NCBI GenBank assembly: GCA_944391515.1
Contig: CALXTW010000004.1
Span: forward strand, 1-64,000
DNA from: an uncultured Alphaproteobacteria bacterium
GTDB taxonomy: Bacteria > Pseudomonadota > Alphaproteobacteria > RF32 > CAG-239
Reading direction: 5' to 3'
DNA length: 64,000 nucleotides
Shown here: positions 16,320 through 25,081 of the stretch, piece by piece
How positions within the stretch are numbered: the first letter of the stretch is position 1
Layout: each line of letters opens with the position of its first letter
Position numbers and translations under genes: made by a program
The notes under the pieces: generated by a model
Seen by the model: the letters and a program-made list of their open reading frames with translations, nothing else
Database searches by the model: none
What the model was told of the DNA's origin: nothing

Positions 16320-17300
16320 ATGGAAAAAATTATCCCGAATAAATTGGTTCAAGGTGATGAAATCAGAGTGATTGCACCGGCCAGAGGCATTAAAATTATC
16401 GGTCAGGATTCACGCCAAATTGCAAGAGAACGTTTGGAATCTTGGGGGCTGAAGGTGAGCTTTGGACGGCATACGACCGATGATAATTGGGATATGCTAG
16501 GTTCTTCTTCTGTTCAAGACAGAGTAGAGGATATTAATGATGCCTTTCATGATAAAAATGTCAAAGCGATTTTTACGATTATCGGAGGGGCCAACTCTAA
16601 TCAATTGCTGCCTTATTTGGATTATGATTTGATAAAGAAGAATCCGAAAGTATTTTGCGGATTTTCCGATATTACCGCTTTGTTAAATGCTATTTATGCC
16701 AAAACCGGGTTGGTGACTTTTTCGGGACCGCATTTTAGCTCGCTTGGTATGTTGAAAGGTGCGGACTATACGTTAGAAAACTTAAAAATTATGCTTATGG
16801 GCGATAGAGTTAATGCTGTCAAGCCCTCAAAAGAGTGGAGTGATGATTTGTGGTTTATTAATCAACAAGACCGCAATTTTATTCCAAACGAAGGCTATTG
16901 GACAATTCATCAAGGAGAAGCGCAAGGTACACTTATCGGTGGAAACTTGGGCACATTTAATCTTTTGCTGGGTACGGCTTATCGTCCGGCGTTTGAGAAA
17001 GACACCATCTTGTTTATTGAAGATACCGAAGGTGCCGATATTTTGGATTTTGAACGTAATTTCCAAGCTCTTATTTATCAGCCCGATTTTCAAAATGTTA
17101 AGGGAATTCTGATTGGGCGTTTCCAGAAAGGTTCAAAAGTTTCACGCGAACAGTTGGAATATATTATTTCAACCAAACAGGCTTTACAAAATTTGCCGAT
17201 TATTGCCAATGTGGATTTCGGACATTCGACTCCTTTGCTGACTTTGCCGGTGGGTGGTTCGGCTCATATTAAAGACGGCGAAATTTTGCTGAAGTTGTAG
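16320..17300 (+). CDS. LD-carboxypeptidase, peptidase family S66 (LdcA/MccF-like)
   Basis: A 326-residue serine peptidase of the S66 family, which trims muropeptides between L- and D-residues in peptidoglycan recycling or inactivates microcin C-like peptides. Landmarks are the N-terminal DEIRVIAPARG, the FCGFSDITALLNAIY strand-helix, the glutamate of FIEDTEG, and the C-terminal histidine in VDFGHSTPLLTLPVGG. The nucleophile Ser is expected near GFSD. GAGGAG 7 bp before ATG 16320 fixes the start. It ends at a strong terminator. Confidence 0.87.
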   Translation: MEKIIPNKLVQGDEIRVIAPARGIKIIGQDSRQIARERLESWGLKVSFGRHTTDDNWDMLGSSSVQDRVEDINDAFHDKNVKAIFTIIGGANSNQLLPYLDYDLIKKNPKVFCGFSDITALLNAIYAKTGLVTFSGPHFSSLGMLKGADYTLENLKIMLMGDRVNAVKPSKEWSDDLWFINQQDRNFIPNEGYWTIHQGEAQGTLIGGNLGTFNLLLGTAYRPAFEKDTILFIEDTEGADILDFERNFQALIYQPDFQNVKGILIGRFQKGSKVSREQLEYIISTKQALQNLPIIANVDFGHSTPLLTLPVGGSAHIKDGEILLKL

Positions 17301-17305
17301 TATAC

Positions 17306-17354
17306 AAAAATCCCCTGATGAAAAATCTTGTGATTTTCTCAGGGGATTTTTTTT
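17306..17354. terminator. Terminator of the LD-carboxypeptidase gene
   Basis: AAAAATCCCCTGA pairs with TCAGGGGATTTTT around a 20-nt spacer, followed by T8. A-rich on the other side, so it may also serve the minus strand. Confidence 0.85.
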
Positions 17355-17517
17355 AATTTAGAGATGTCTCATTATTCCATGGACGGAATTTCCATGCTTC
17401 GGCACTATAGAGAAGTGTTGCCAGAAAAGACATGATGATGAAACCCCATTTCCAAATTTGGAAATCACTTTGGATTAGAATAATTCCTGCACTGGCAAAA
17501 ATTATTGCAAAGCACAT
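17353..17517 (-). CDS. Possible small two-helix membrane protein
   Basis: A 54-residue frame with two hydrophobic segments: MCFAIIFASAGIILI and FIIMSFLATLLYSAEAW. It fills most of the 400-bp gap between the LD-carboxypeptidase and RND genes and ends exactly at the bidirectional terminator. The frame stays open upstream to 17556 but offers no other ATG, and no ribosome-binding site is obvious, so this could be a decayed or chance frame. I see nothing in the rest of the gap (17518-17669). Confidence 0.35.
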   Translation of the reverse strand: MCFAIIFASAGIILIQSDFQIWKWGFIIMSFLATLLYSAEAWKFRPWNNETSLN

Positions 17518-17669
17518 GCTGGTAGCAAAAAATAAGGCTTTCGTAACTCTTAATATTTTAAGGTTAATAATATGAAAAATAACTTAACTTTCTTTTACAA
17601 CACCACAATTTGGCGATTTATGCAAGTGTTTAATTGCGATTTTGGTAAATGTGTTTCTGAGTTTTAAGA

Positions 17670-17697
17670 AAAAGCCCTTCCGAAGAAGGGCTTTTTT
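17670..17697. terminator. Terminator of the RND efflux operon
   Basis: AAAAGCCCTT and AAGGGCTTTT form a 10-bp stem around CCGAAG, with T runs on both strands. It lies directly after the acrB-like gene. Confidence 0.85.
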
Positions 17698-17701
17698 ATG
17701 C

Positions 17702-20700
17702 TTATTCTTTAGCTTTAGTTTTTTTCCATTCATACGTTTTTTCACGCATGGTTTGGAATAAGATGTAGAGCAATGGAATGACAATCAAGCCTGCTGCCGT
17801 TCCGACCAACATTCCGTAAAATACCGGAACGCCGATGGCAATACGGCTGGCAGCACCAGCGCCTGTGGCGACAATCATCGGCCATACACCCAAAATGAAG
17901 GTGAAGGCTGTCATCAATACCGCACGGAAACGTTCTTTGGTACCGACAATCGCTGATTTGACAATCGAAGAGCCTCGTTCACGTTCTTCTTTTGAGAATT
18001 CAACAATCAAAATAGCGTTTTTACTTGCCAGTCCGACCAGCAAAATCAAACCTAATTGCGCATAAATACTCAAGGATAAGCTGGTGATGAACAATCCGGT
18101 TAAAGCGCCTAACATGGCAACTGTTACGGATGTTAATACCGGAAGCGGGGTTGACCAGCTCTCATATTGCGCAACCAAGAACAAGTAACCAAAGGTGATA
18201 GCCAAGGCAATGATGTAGCCAATTTGACCTTGGGTTTGTTTTTCTTGGAAGCTCATGCCAGACCATTCATAACTGAAGCCTTTGGGCAGTTGCAGATTTT
18301 CAACCGCAGTCATGGCTTGTCCGGTACTAACGGCCGGAGACTGAATGGCATTGATTGAAGCTGCTGGATATTGGTTATAGCGCTCAACCGTACGAGGACC
18401 TAAAATCTTCTTGATGCTGATTACGCTTCCCAATGGAACCATTTTGCCTTCTTTGTTTTCTACATATAAGTCATTAATTGAATTAATGTCTTTACGGTAT
18501 GTCCAGTCAGATTGGATATATACCTTGTTTACTTGAGTACCAAAGTTAACGTCGTTGATGTAACTTGAACCCAAATAGTTTTGCAAGAGTGTATAAATGT
18601 TGCCAATCGGAACACCCATACTTTCGGCTTTTTGCTTATCAATCGTAATAAACAATTGTGGTGTTTTAGCCGTGTAAGTGGTAAATGCATATTGCATTTC
18701 AGGCATCGAATTCATCTTTTGCAGAACGCCTTGAATGGCTGCATCTAAAACAGATGAATCGGTGCTGTTTAGGGATTGCAGACGATAGTCCATACCACCA
18801 CTTGAACCTAAACCTTGAATGGCAGGTGGTTCAAAGAAGTTAATTTCTGCATTCGGAAGTCCGGATACTTTCGCTCTAATGCGATTTAATATTGCAGAAG
18901 AGTGAAGGTTAGGGTCGGTTCTTTTATCCCATGGCTCTAGTACGATAACGGAGAAAGCTACGTTTTCGCCGCCGCCACCCAAAATTGAACGACCAACAAT
19001 CGTCATAACGTTTGCAACGCCTTCTTCATTTTTTAGGTCGGGATAAATTTGGCTGACCAATTTGCGAGTGCGCTCCATTGAAGCTCCTTCAGGCAATTGG
19101 ATGTTGGTAAAGATAACACCTTGGTCTTCACTCGGAATAAATGAAGTTTGGCTTATTTTGAGGAAGAAGATGTTTGCCAAAACCAGCATGCCCAAGAGTA
19201 ATGCTACAACGCTGACTTTACGTCCGATAATGCCGACAATGGAAGCATAACGGTCGCGGGATTTGTTCAAAACTTGGTTAAACCAGAACAATGGACCGCT
19301 TGTGTATGGTTTTAACGGGCGAAGCATTGTTGCGCATAATGCCGGAGATAAGGTTAAGGCGTTGACAGAAGAGAAAAATACCGCGGTGGAAATAGCAACG
19401 GCGAATTGTTGATAAATTCGTCCGGTAATGCCCCCTAAAAAGCCAACAGGTACGAAAATTGCCAATAATACCAAAGTGGTGGCAATAACCGCACTGGATA
19501 CTTGTTCCATCGCTTTGATGGTGGCTTCTTTCGGTGTTAAATGTTCGTTTTCCATAAGGTATAGAACGCGTTCTACAACCACAATCGCGTCATCAACCAC
19601 CAAACCAATTGCTAAGACCAAACCAAATAAGGTTAACATGTTAATGCTGTAACCTAAGGCTAACATTACGGCAAAGGTTGCAAACAATGATACCGGAATG
19701 GTGAGTGAGGGAACGAGCGTTGCTCTCCAGTCTTGTAAAAACAGGTAGCAAACGCCAATAACCAAGATAAATGTTAAAATAAGTGTGAAGACAACTTCGT
19801 CAATTGATGCACTGATGTATTTAGTAGCATCGTAAGTGATATCAACCTTAAAGTCTTCAGGGAAATATTGAGACAGTCTTTGGAGTTCTGCCTTAATACC
19901 GGCCATGGTATCAAGTGCGTTCGCTCCAGATAGTAAGTTAATTCCTACGGCAACTGAAGGACTGCCGTCAATGGTTGATTCTACACCATAGTCTTCAACA
20001 CCAACTTCTACGCGGGCAACATCCTTTAAGTACACAATGCCGCCTTCTTCTGCCGTACGGACGATAATGTTTTGGAAGTCTTCCACCTCATTGATACGTC
20101 CTTGGGTTTGCAGCGTGTAAGTCATTTGTTGGGTGCCGTCTCCAGGCATGGAACCTACCGAACCAAGGGAGGGTTGGTAGTTTTGTCCTTCAATGGCTGA
20201 AATAACTGAGCTGGCTGGCAATTTCAGAGCCGTTAATTTGTTGGTGTCTAACCAAACGCGCATGCTCAAAGGGGAGGCGTGAACGCTTACTTCACCCACA
20301 CCGTAAACACGGCTTAAGTTGTCTTTGATGTTGTTTTGAACGTAGTCACTCAAAAACATTCTATCATGGGTCTTATTGGGGGAATAAACCGTTAAGAATC
20401 CTAATGTGTCTGAGGAACGACGTTTTACCGTTAGACCTTGTCTTTGAACCGATTCAGGCAATTTGGAAAGTGCTTGTTGAATACGGTTTTGCACCTTTAC
20501 TTGTGCCATATCCGGATCGGTTCCGACGGCAAAAGTAACGCTTAATGAATAAGAACCGGAGTTTTCAGATGAAGAATCCATGTACAACATGTTTTCAACA
20601 CCGTTAATCTCTTGCTCCAGCGGAATACCTACCGTTTTGGCAATAACTTCTGCACTCGCTCCAGGGTAGGAGGCGCTAACTACTACCATTGGCGGGGTGA

Positions 20701-20815
20701 TTTCTGGATATAAGGCAATCGGCAATGAAAATACCGAGATAAGACCGGCTAGTGTTAAAACGATGGAAATTACCATCGCAAAACGAGGTCTTTCAATGAA
20801 TACTCTTGAGAACAT
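17702..20815 (-). CDS. RND multidrug efflux pump, AcrB/MexB (HAE1) family
   Basis: A 1037-residue inner-membrane RND transporter of normal HAE1 length with 12 helices in two halves. The start [18 protein letters not shown] is typical, and the proton-relay aspartates are present in [14 protein letters not shown] (about residues 400-415). It drives export of hydrophobic drugs and other toxic compounds with the proton gradient. The adaptor gene lies 2 bp upstream and the TetR gene 1 bp before that, an acrRAB-like operon. No outer-membrane channel gene is present here, so a TolC-like partner must come from elsewhere. Confidence 0.95.
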   Translation of the reverse strand: MFSRVFIERPRFAMVISIVLTLAGLISVFSLPIALYPEITPPMVVVSASYPGASAEVIAKTVGIPLEQEINGVENMLYMDSSSENSGSYSLSVTFAVGTDPDMAQVKVQNRIQQALSKLPESVQRQGLTVKRRSSDTLGFLTVYSPNKTHDRMFLSDYVQNNIKDNLSRVYGVGEVSVHASPLSMRVWLDTNKLTALKLPASSVISAIEGQNYQPSLGSVGSMPGDGTQQMTYTLQTQGRINEVEDFQNIIVRTAEEGGIVYLKDVARVEVGVEDYGVESTIDGSPSVAVGINLLSGANALDTMAGIKAELQRLSQYFPEDFKVDITYDATKYISASIDEVVFTLILTFILVIGVCYLFLQDWRATLVPSLTIPVSLFATFAVMLALGYSINMLTLFGLVLAIGLVVDDAIVVVERVLYLMENEHLTPKEATIKAMEQVSSAVIATTLVLLAIFVPVGFLGGITGRIYQQFAVAISTAVFFSSVNALTLSPALCATMLRPLKPYTSGPLFWFNQVLNKSRDRYASIVGIIGRKVSVVALLLGMLVLANIFFLKISQTSFIPSEDQGVIFTNIQLPEGASMERTRKLVSQIYPDLKNEEGVANVMTIVGRSILGGGGENVAFSVIVLEPWDKRTDPNLHSSAILNRIRAKVSGLPNAEINFFEPPAIQGLGSSGGMDYRLQSLNSTDSSVLDAAIQGVLQKMNSMPEMQYAFTTYTAKTPQLFITIDKQKAESMGVPIGNIYTLLQNYLGSSYINDVNFGTQVNKVYIQSDWTYRKDINSINDLYVENKEGKMVPLGSVISIKKILGPRTVERYNQYPAASINAIQSPAVSTGQAMTAVENLQLPKGFSYEWSGMSFQEKQTQGQIGYIIALAITFGYLFLVAQYESWSTPLPVLTSVTVAMLGALTGLFITSLSLSIYAQLGLILLVGLASKNAILIVEFSKEERERGSSIVKSAIVGTKERFRAVLMTAFTFILGVWPMIVATGAGAASRIAIGVPVFYGMLVGTAAGLIVIPLLYILFQTMREKTYEWKKTKAKE

Positions 20816-20817
20816 TC

Positions 20818-21990
20818 TTATTTACCTTCCGAATTGGTGGTGAGTAATTCGGCTTTTACTTTTTGACCGTTTTGAACTTTTTGCAGACCTTGGATAATCA
20901 CTTTGTCATCATCGTTAAGGCCTGATTTGACAACTTGCATATCGCCGAAAACTTCGCCTAATTCTACGTGGCGTTGTTCGGCTATGCTATCAGGGGTGAC
21001 AACCATAACATAGTTGCCATGCTCGTCTTGGGCAACAGCTGCTTGCGGAATCAAAATCGCCTCAACGCCTTTGGTGTTGCCTATCAATACCTGAACGTAA
21101 GCTCCAGGTATCAGCAAGCTTTGTTCATTGCTATATTCGTTGTAAACGGCAATCGTAGCGGTGGTGGTATCAATCTCGTTATCGGTAAAACGTGATTTTA
21201 AGTGGTTTACCAAACGTTTGCCGTTGGGCAAAATTAATTCGCTGCTAATGGGGGATTCTTTGCCTTCTTTGATGGCTTTGCTCTTTTCTCTGAAATCAAT
21301 GATATCTTTATCTGTAACTGAGAACGCAACACGAATCGGGTCGGTTTGAACAATGCGGGCTAAAGTTTGGGTCGAGGAGTTAACATAGTTGCCTTCTGTT
21401 ACTAAAGCTTTACCAATATAACCGGTGAATGGGGCTTTGATTTCGGTGTAGCCCATATCAATCTTGGCTAATTCCAAATTTGCCTCCGCTTGTTTTACGG
21501 CTGCTTTGGCTTGGAGGTAATTGCTTTCAGAGGTATCAAGCGTTGCTTTGGAGGCATAGTTTTGGCTGCTCAAAGATTTTTGACGTTTGTAGTCTCTTTC
21601 CGTTTTAACCAAGTTTGCCTGAGCACTGGCGAGTTCTGCTTCTCTTAACTCTAAGGTGGCCAGATAACGCTTTTGTTCAATCACAAACAAAACATCGCCT
21701 TTTTGCACCAGGCTGCCTTCTTGGAACAAAACTTTCTCAACATAGCCCGTTACTTGCGGACGCAAATCAACGGAATTGATTGCCTCAACATGTCCAATGT
21801 AATTCTTCTTTGGCGAAATGTCTCTTTTCTCTATGCCTTGAATGAGGACGTATGGATCTCCTCTGCCCATACCCATCATTGGAGTTTGTGGGGTTAATTT
21901 TCCTTTGAGATACCATCCGACGGCGACACATAGCAGAAGTATGACCGTCTTGCGGATGATTGTGCGTTTGTTTATGGTGACAATCTGCAT
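20818..21990 (-). CDS. RND efflux periplasmic adaptor (AcrA/MexA-like)
   Basis: A 390-residue membrane-fusion protein with an N-terminal membrane anchor (about residues 13-28, basic before it), a barrel-lipoyl half ([20 protein letters not shown]), an alpha-hairpin (about 95-165) and the returning lipoyl half ([20 protein letters not shown]). It bridges the RND pump and an outer-membrane channel in the periplasm. No lipobox, unlike AcrA, so it is held by an uncleaved helix. Middle gene of the operon. Confidence 0.93.
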   Translation of the reverse strand: MQIVTINKRTIIRKTVILLLCVAVGWYLKGKLTPQTPMMGMGRGDPYVLIQGIEKRDISPKKNYIGHVEAINSVDLRPQVTGYVEKVLFQEGSLVQKGDVLFVIEQKRYLATLELREAELASAQANLVKTERDYKRQKSLSSQNYASKATLDTSESNYLQAKAAVKQAEANLELAKIDMGYTEIKAPFTGYIGKALVTEGNYVNSSTQTLARIVQTDPIRVAFSVTDKDIIDFREKSKAIKEGKESPISSELILPNGKRLVNHLKSRFTDNEIDTTTATIAVYNEYSNEQSLLIPGAYVQVLIGNTKGVEAILIPQAAVAQDEHGNYVMVVTPDSIAEQRHVELGEVFGDMQVVKSGLNDDDKVIIQGLQKVQNGQKVKAELLTTNSEGK

Positions 21991-21991
21991 G

Positions 21992-22621
21992 TTAGTTATC
22001 CTCTTTTGTTTTTAATGATTTGAATATTAATTGAAAACTTTGTTCGGTTAAGGTCGGAAAATCGCCATGATAATTTTTGCCAATGGCTTGGTGCAATATG
22101 CCGTCCCACAGAGCGGTGATGATTTGGGCGGTGATTGCTACATCCGTATCTTTGTTAATTTCACCTTTTTGAATGCTGTCGGTTAGAACCTTGATTATCA
22201 TTTCGTGGTGATATTTTTTTATTTGGTTAATCGGGCCGGAAATGTTGAGTGTGTTAAACAAACCTTCAGACCATTCCATTTGGTACATGACGAAAAACAA
22301 AAATTTACGAAAGATGGCTATGTCTTGAACCATTTGAGCTTCGTATTTGAAATAGCGTAACAAGTCGCTTAGGGTTTTGACTTCGGGAATTTCCCGATTG
22401 ATTACCGCTTGATTGCGCTCAAATGCCTCAATAATCAAAGCTTTGATTATATCGGGTTTGTTACGAAAATGCCAATAAATAGCCCCTTTGGTGAGATTGA
22501 TTTTTTTTGCTATCTCATCAAATGTGGTACGGGTGTAGCCCTTTTCACAAAACATATCTAAGGAAGCAAAAAGGATTGCTTCCCTCGTTTGCTGGGCTTC
22601 TTCTTTGGTTCTTCTTGCCAT
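21992..22621 (-). CDS. TetR/AcrR-family repressor of the efflux operon
   Basis: A 209-residue regulator with a TetR-type N-terminal helix-turn-helix: ARRTKEEAQQTREAILFA, then YTRTTFDEIAKKINLTKG and AIYWHFRNK. The C-terminal ligand-binding domain resembles AcrR (WDGILHQAI near the end). First gene of the tetR-adaptor-pump operon; it most likely represses its own operon through the inverted repeat just upstream and releases DNA on binding a pump substrate. Confidence 0.9.
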   Translation of the reverse strand: MARRTKEEAQQTREAILFASLDMFCEKGYTRTTFDEIAKKINLTKGAIYWHFRNKPDIIKALIIEAFERNQAVINREIPEVKTLSDLLRYFKYEAQMVQDIAIFRKFLFFVMYQMEWSEGLFNTLNISGPINQIKKYHHEMIIKVLTDSIQKGEINKDTDVAITAQIITALWDGILHQAIGKNYHGDFPTLTEQSFQLIFKSLKTKEDN

Positions 22622-22641
22622 TAGTTTTTATTATCCTTTAA

Positions 22642-22667
22642 ATATATACATTCTTGGAGGTATATAT
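22642..22667. promoter_or_regulatory. Putative TetR operator/promoter of the efflux operon
   Basis: ATATATAC (22642-22649) and GTATATAT (22660-22667) are perfect inverted repeats around a 10-bp centre, 21 bp upstream of the tetR start. Position and symmetry fit the operator of this TetR protein; direct binding is inferred. Confidence 0.55.
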
Positions 22668-22721
22668 ATCATTTTTACTTATTCTACAAGCATTTTTTTA
22701 ATAATTTATGAATCTTGGGGG

Positions 22722-24323
22722 CTACTTTTTGCAGGGTGCAAAAATGTCTAAATTTGCGTTGTAAATGCTTGTTTTTATGCCGCTTAATCCCAAAATAGAG
22801 TGGAAAATATTATCTTGAGAATGAGGATGTGAGGCTTTGGCTTTTAAGCAAGATTTGTTTATGCCAAAATCTTTAGCAAAAGAATCGGATAACCAGATTA
22901 AAAATGGAATATCTTTTTGCTCTTTGGGAGCGGTATCGTAAGGGGCTGCATGCAAAAACATTCCGTTTTCGCCCAAAGATTCACCATGGTCGGAAATATA
23001 AATCATAATGGTGTTATATTTATCCGAGAGCTTTTTTAGCTCGTCTATGGTCTTGGCTAAAAACATACTCGTATAGTAAATGGAATTGTCGTACACGTTT
23101 ACTAAAGACTCCTGGCTGCAATAGGGGAAGTCTTTTTGCTCGCATATTGGGGTGTATAGCTCAGCTGCTTTAGGATAATGTTCGGAATAAGCCGGACCGT
23201 GGCTGCCTCTTTGGTGTAGTACTATCATGGCATCTTTACCAAATTCTTGCATGCGTTCGTCAAAGTTTTGAAGCATTACTTCATCAAGGCAGAATTTTCC
23301 GGTTTTGCAAGGATCTTCTAATTCTACTCGGTCGCAAACATTTTGACAGCCAGTATTGTTTTCTCTCCATAAAACTTTGTAGCCGCTCTTTTCCATTATA
23401 TCTAGCAAGTTTTCGGTATACACTTCCGAACCGGCTTTAAATTCGGTGCGGTTATCTTTTGAAAAGAGGCAAGGAATGGCAATAGCTGTTGAGGTGCCGC
23501 AAGATGTGGTATCGCTATAATATATAATATCTTTTAAATATGGATTTAGCGGTTCATTGGTTGGACGATGATAACCTCGCAGAGAAAAATTTGCCGCGCG
23601 GGCGGTTTCACCAACGACAAAAACAAACAAATTTTTCTTGTTGTTTTTCCAATATTTTTGTGTCTTGGCATCTTCGGCAATTTTGATTAAGTCTGGACGG
23701 GGTTTGGCTTTGATTTTGATGACGGAAATGATTGACCCGATATAACCCGAAGGTGCCAAGTAATAACGTAAATTGCGATTATAATCTAAAAATTGGTGGG
23801 TGGTTTGAAAGTTGCCTAACATAATGAGCGCCGTGAGCAAAAGGGCGCCCAATACGGTTTTTAGTTGTTTGAGCAAAGGTGTGGCAAGGATTTGCGTCTT
23901 GAGAATCAAATAGGTCGGGAGCAAACCTAAAAATACAAAAATAACGATGAATTTTACATTGAGTAAATCTTTGACTTCGGCGGCATCCGTTCTTAAGACG
24001 TTTAAAAACATAATTTTATCTAAAGCGGCATTGTATAAAAACATAAAGTAAAATGCTATTGCATTACAGATAATTAAAAAAATTGCCAAAGGTTTGCGAA
24101 TTTTTCCATGAAATAAAATACTGCAGGCTGTAAACAATATCATCCAAAGGCATACAAAAAGGCCACTCATAAATAGTGTATCTGCTCGAAATGCAGAGGC
24201 ATGTTTGAAGAAAACACCATTATAGAGGATTAGTGTCAAAAATCCGTAAATGAGGTTAAATTTGAGGCTGTCGGTCTTAAAAATAAAGGGTTGGTTGAGA
24301 AAGTTAAAAAGTTTTCTTAGCAT
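22722..24323 (-). CDS. eptA: Lipid A phosphoethanolamine transferase (EptA/MCR family)
   Basis: A 533-residue enzyme with five N-terminal membrane helices (about 1-200) and a periplasmic alkaline-phosphatase-fold domain. It transfers phosphoethanolamine from phosphatidylethanolamine to lipid A. The nucleophile Thr lies in VVGETARAANFSLRGY, metal ligands in YISDHGESLGENG and FLHAAPYD, and the family's paired cysteines are visible (SCGTSTAIAIPC, CQNVC, CKTGKFC, CEQKDFPYC). This modification lowers binding of polymyxin-type peptides. It is the last gene of a long minus-strand run, 12 bp after hda. Confidence 0.9.
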   Translation of the reverse strand: MLRKLFNFLNQPFIFKTDSLKFNLIYGFLTLILYNGVFFKHASAFRADTLFMSGLFVCLWMILFTACSILFHGKIRKPLAIFLIICNAIAFYFMFLYNAALDKIMFLNVLRTDAAEVKDLLNVKFIVIFVFLGLLPTYLILKTQILATPLLKQLKTVLGALLLTALIMLGNFQTTHQFLDYNRNLRYYLAPSGYIGSIISVIKIKAKPRPDLIKIAEDAKTQKYWKNNKKNLFVFVVGETARAANFSLRGYHRPTNEPLNPYLKDIIYYSDTTSCGTSTAIAIPCLFSKDNRTEFKAGSEVYTENLLDIMEKSGYKVLWRENNTGCQNVCDRVELEDPCKTGKFCLDEVMLQNFDERMQEFGKDAMIVLHQRGSHGPAYSEHYPKAAELYTPICEQKDFPYCSQESLVNVYDNSIYYTSMFLAKTIDELKKLSDKYNTIMIYISDHGESLGENGMFLHAAPYDTAPKEQKDIPFLIWLSDSFAKDFGINKSCLKAKASHPHSQDNIFHSILGLSGIKTSIYNANLDIFAPCKK

Positions 24324-24335
24324 AGTCGTTACTCT

Positions 24336-25073
24336 TTATTTTCCATAGGAGAAAAGTTCCCCTTGATGGTTGTCGTTCAAAACATTTATTGCCTCTTTGA
24401 CGATTGCAATCGATACGGCACGTTTTTTTGCCAAAGATATATTATCTATTTCAGCCACAAGCTTGCAGGCATAAGCAAAAGAGCGTTGCGTATTGTGAAG
24501 CATATAGTTTATGACTTCGGGGGCTACCGTTATTTGGCGGTCGGTAAATAATTTCAAAAACAAAGCTGAGAGCATTTCGTCATCAGGTTCATTTATGGCT
24601 GCAGAAGGGACAATATTCATTCGAGAGCGTAAATCGGGCAAGTGAAAGTTTAGTCTTGCAGGCGCTTGTTGTGAGGTGAATAAAATATAGCCGCCTTCGT
24701 TGCGATAATGATTGTATAAGTGAAATAGGGCTTCGTTATCAATGTTTTCGTTTAAGTCTTCCACAATTAAACACTGACAGAGGTTAAAGTACTCCAAAGT
24801 CTCAAAATTGATGTCTTTGGCTTTGATACAAGGAATTTTATAGGGCCAATGCGTTAATGTCGAAACCGTATGGGCAAAAATAGTTGCAAGGTGCGTTTTG
24901 CCACATCCTTCGGGACCATATATACAGATGGCAAAAAAAGGCCAATCCGGCCAACTGTCAACCAGCTTAAAGGCTTCATAATTGCAGGCGGCAACCATAA
25001 AGTCTTCTTTGCCCATGTAAGGCTCAGGTATAAATTCAAGCGGCAGTTGTCCCGAAAAATCAGCAGAGCTCAT
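24336..25073 (-). CDS. hda: Hda/DnaA-related AAA+ protein
   Basis: A 245-residue protein resembling the AAA+ core of DnaA without its DNA-binding domain IV. It has Walker A GPEGCGKTHLA (about 50-60), a Walker-B-like LIVEDLNE and the sensor/Arg-finger region LPDLRSRMN. Hda, with the sliding clamp, makes DnaA hydrolyse its ATP and prevents re-initiation; QLPLEF near the N-terminus resembles the clamp-binding motif of Hda. It lies 8 bp after cckA. Confidence 0.82.
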   Translation of the reverse strand: MSSADFSGQLPLEFIPEPYMGKEDFMVAACNYEAFKLVDSWPDWPFFAICIYGPEGCGKTHLATIFAHTVSTLTHWPYKIPCIKAKDINFETLEYFNLCQCLIVEDLNENIDNEALFHLYNHYRNEGGYILFTSQQAPARLNFHLPDLRSRMNIVPSAAINEPDDEMLSALFLKLFTDRQITVAPEVINYMLHNTQRSFAYACKLVAEIDNISLAKKRAVSIAIVKEAINVLNDNHQGELFSYGK

Positions 25074-25081
25074 CTTATCCT

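Noticed and set aside
17572-17667. Short plus-strand frame of 31 codons after the small membrane gene
   Set aside because: Too short, no ribosome-binding site, no recognisable features.
17584-17784. A 66-codon minus-strand frame overlapping the end of the RND pump gene
   Set aside because: It runs through the terminator hairpin and overlaps the 3' end of the pump gene in another frame; very Lys-rich low complexity, no ribosome-binding site.
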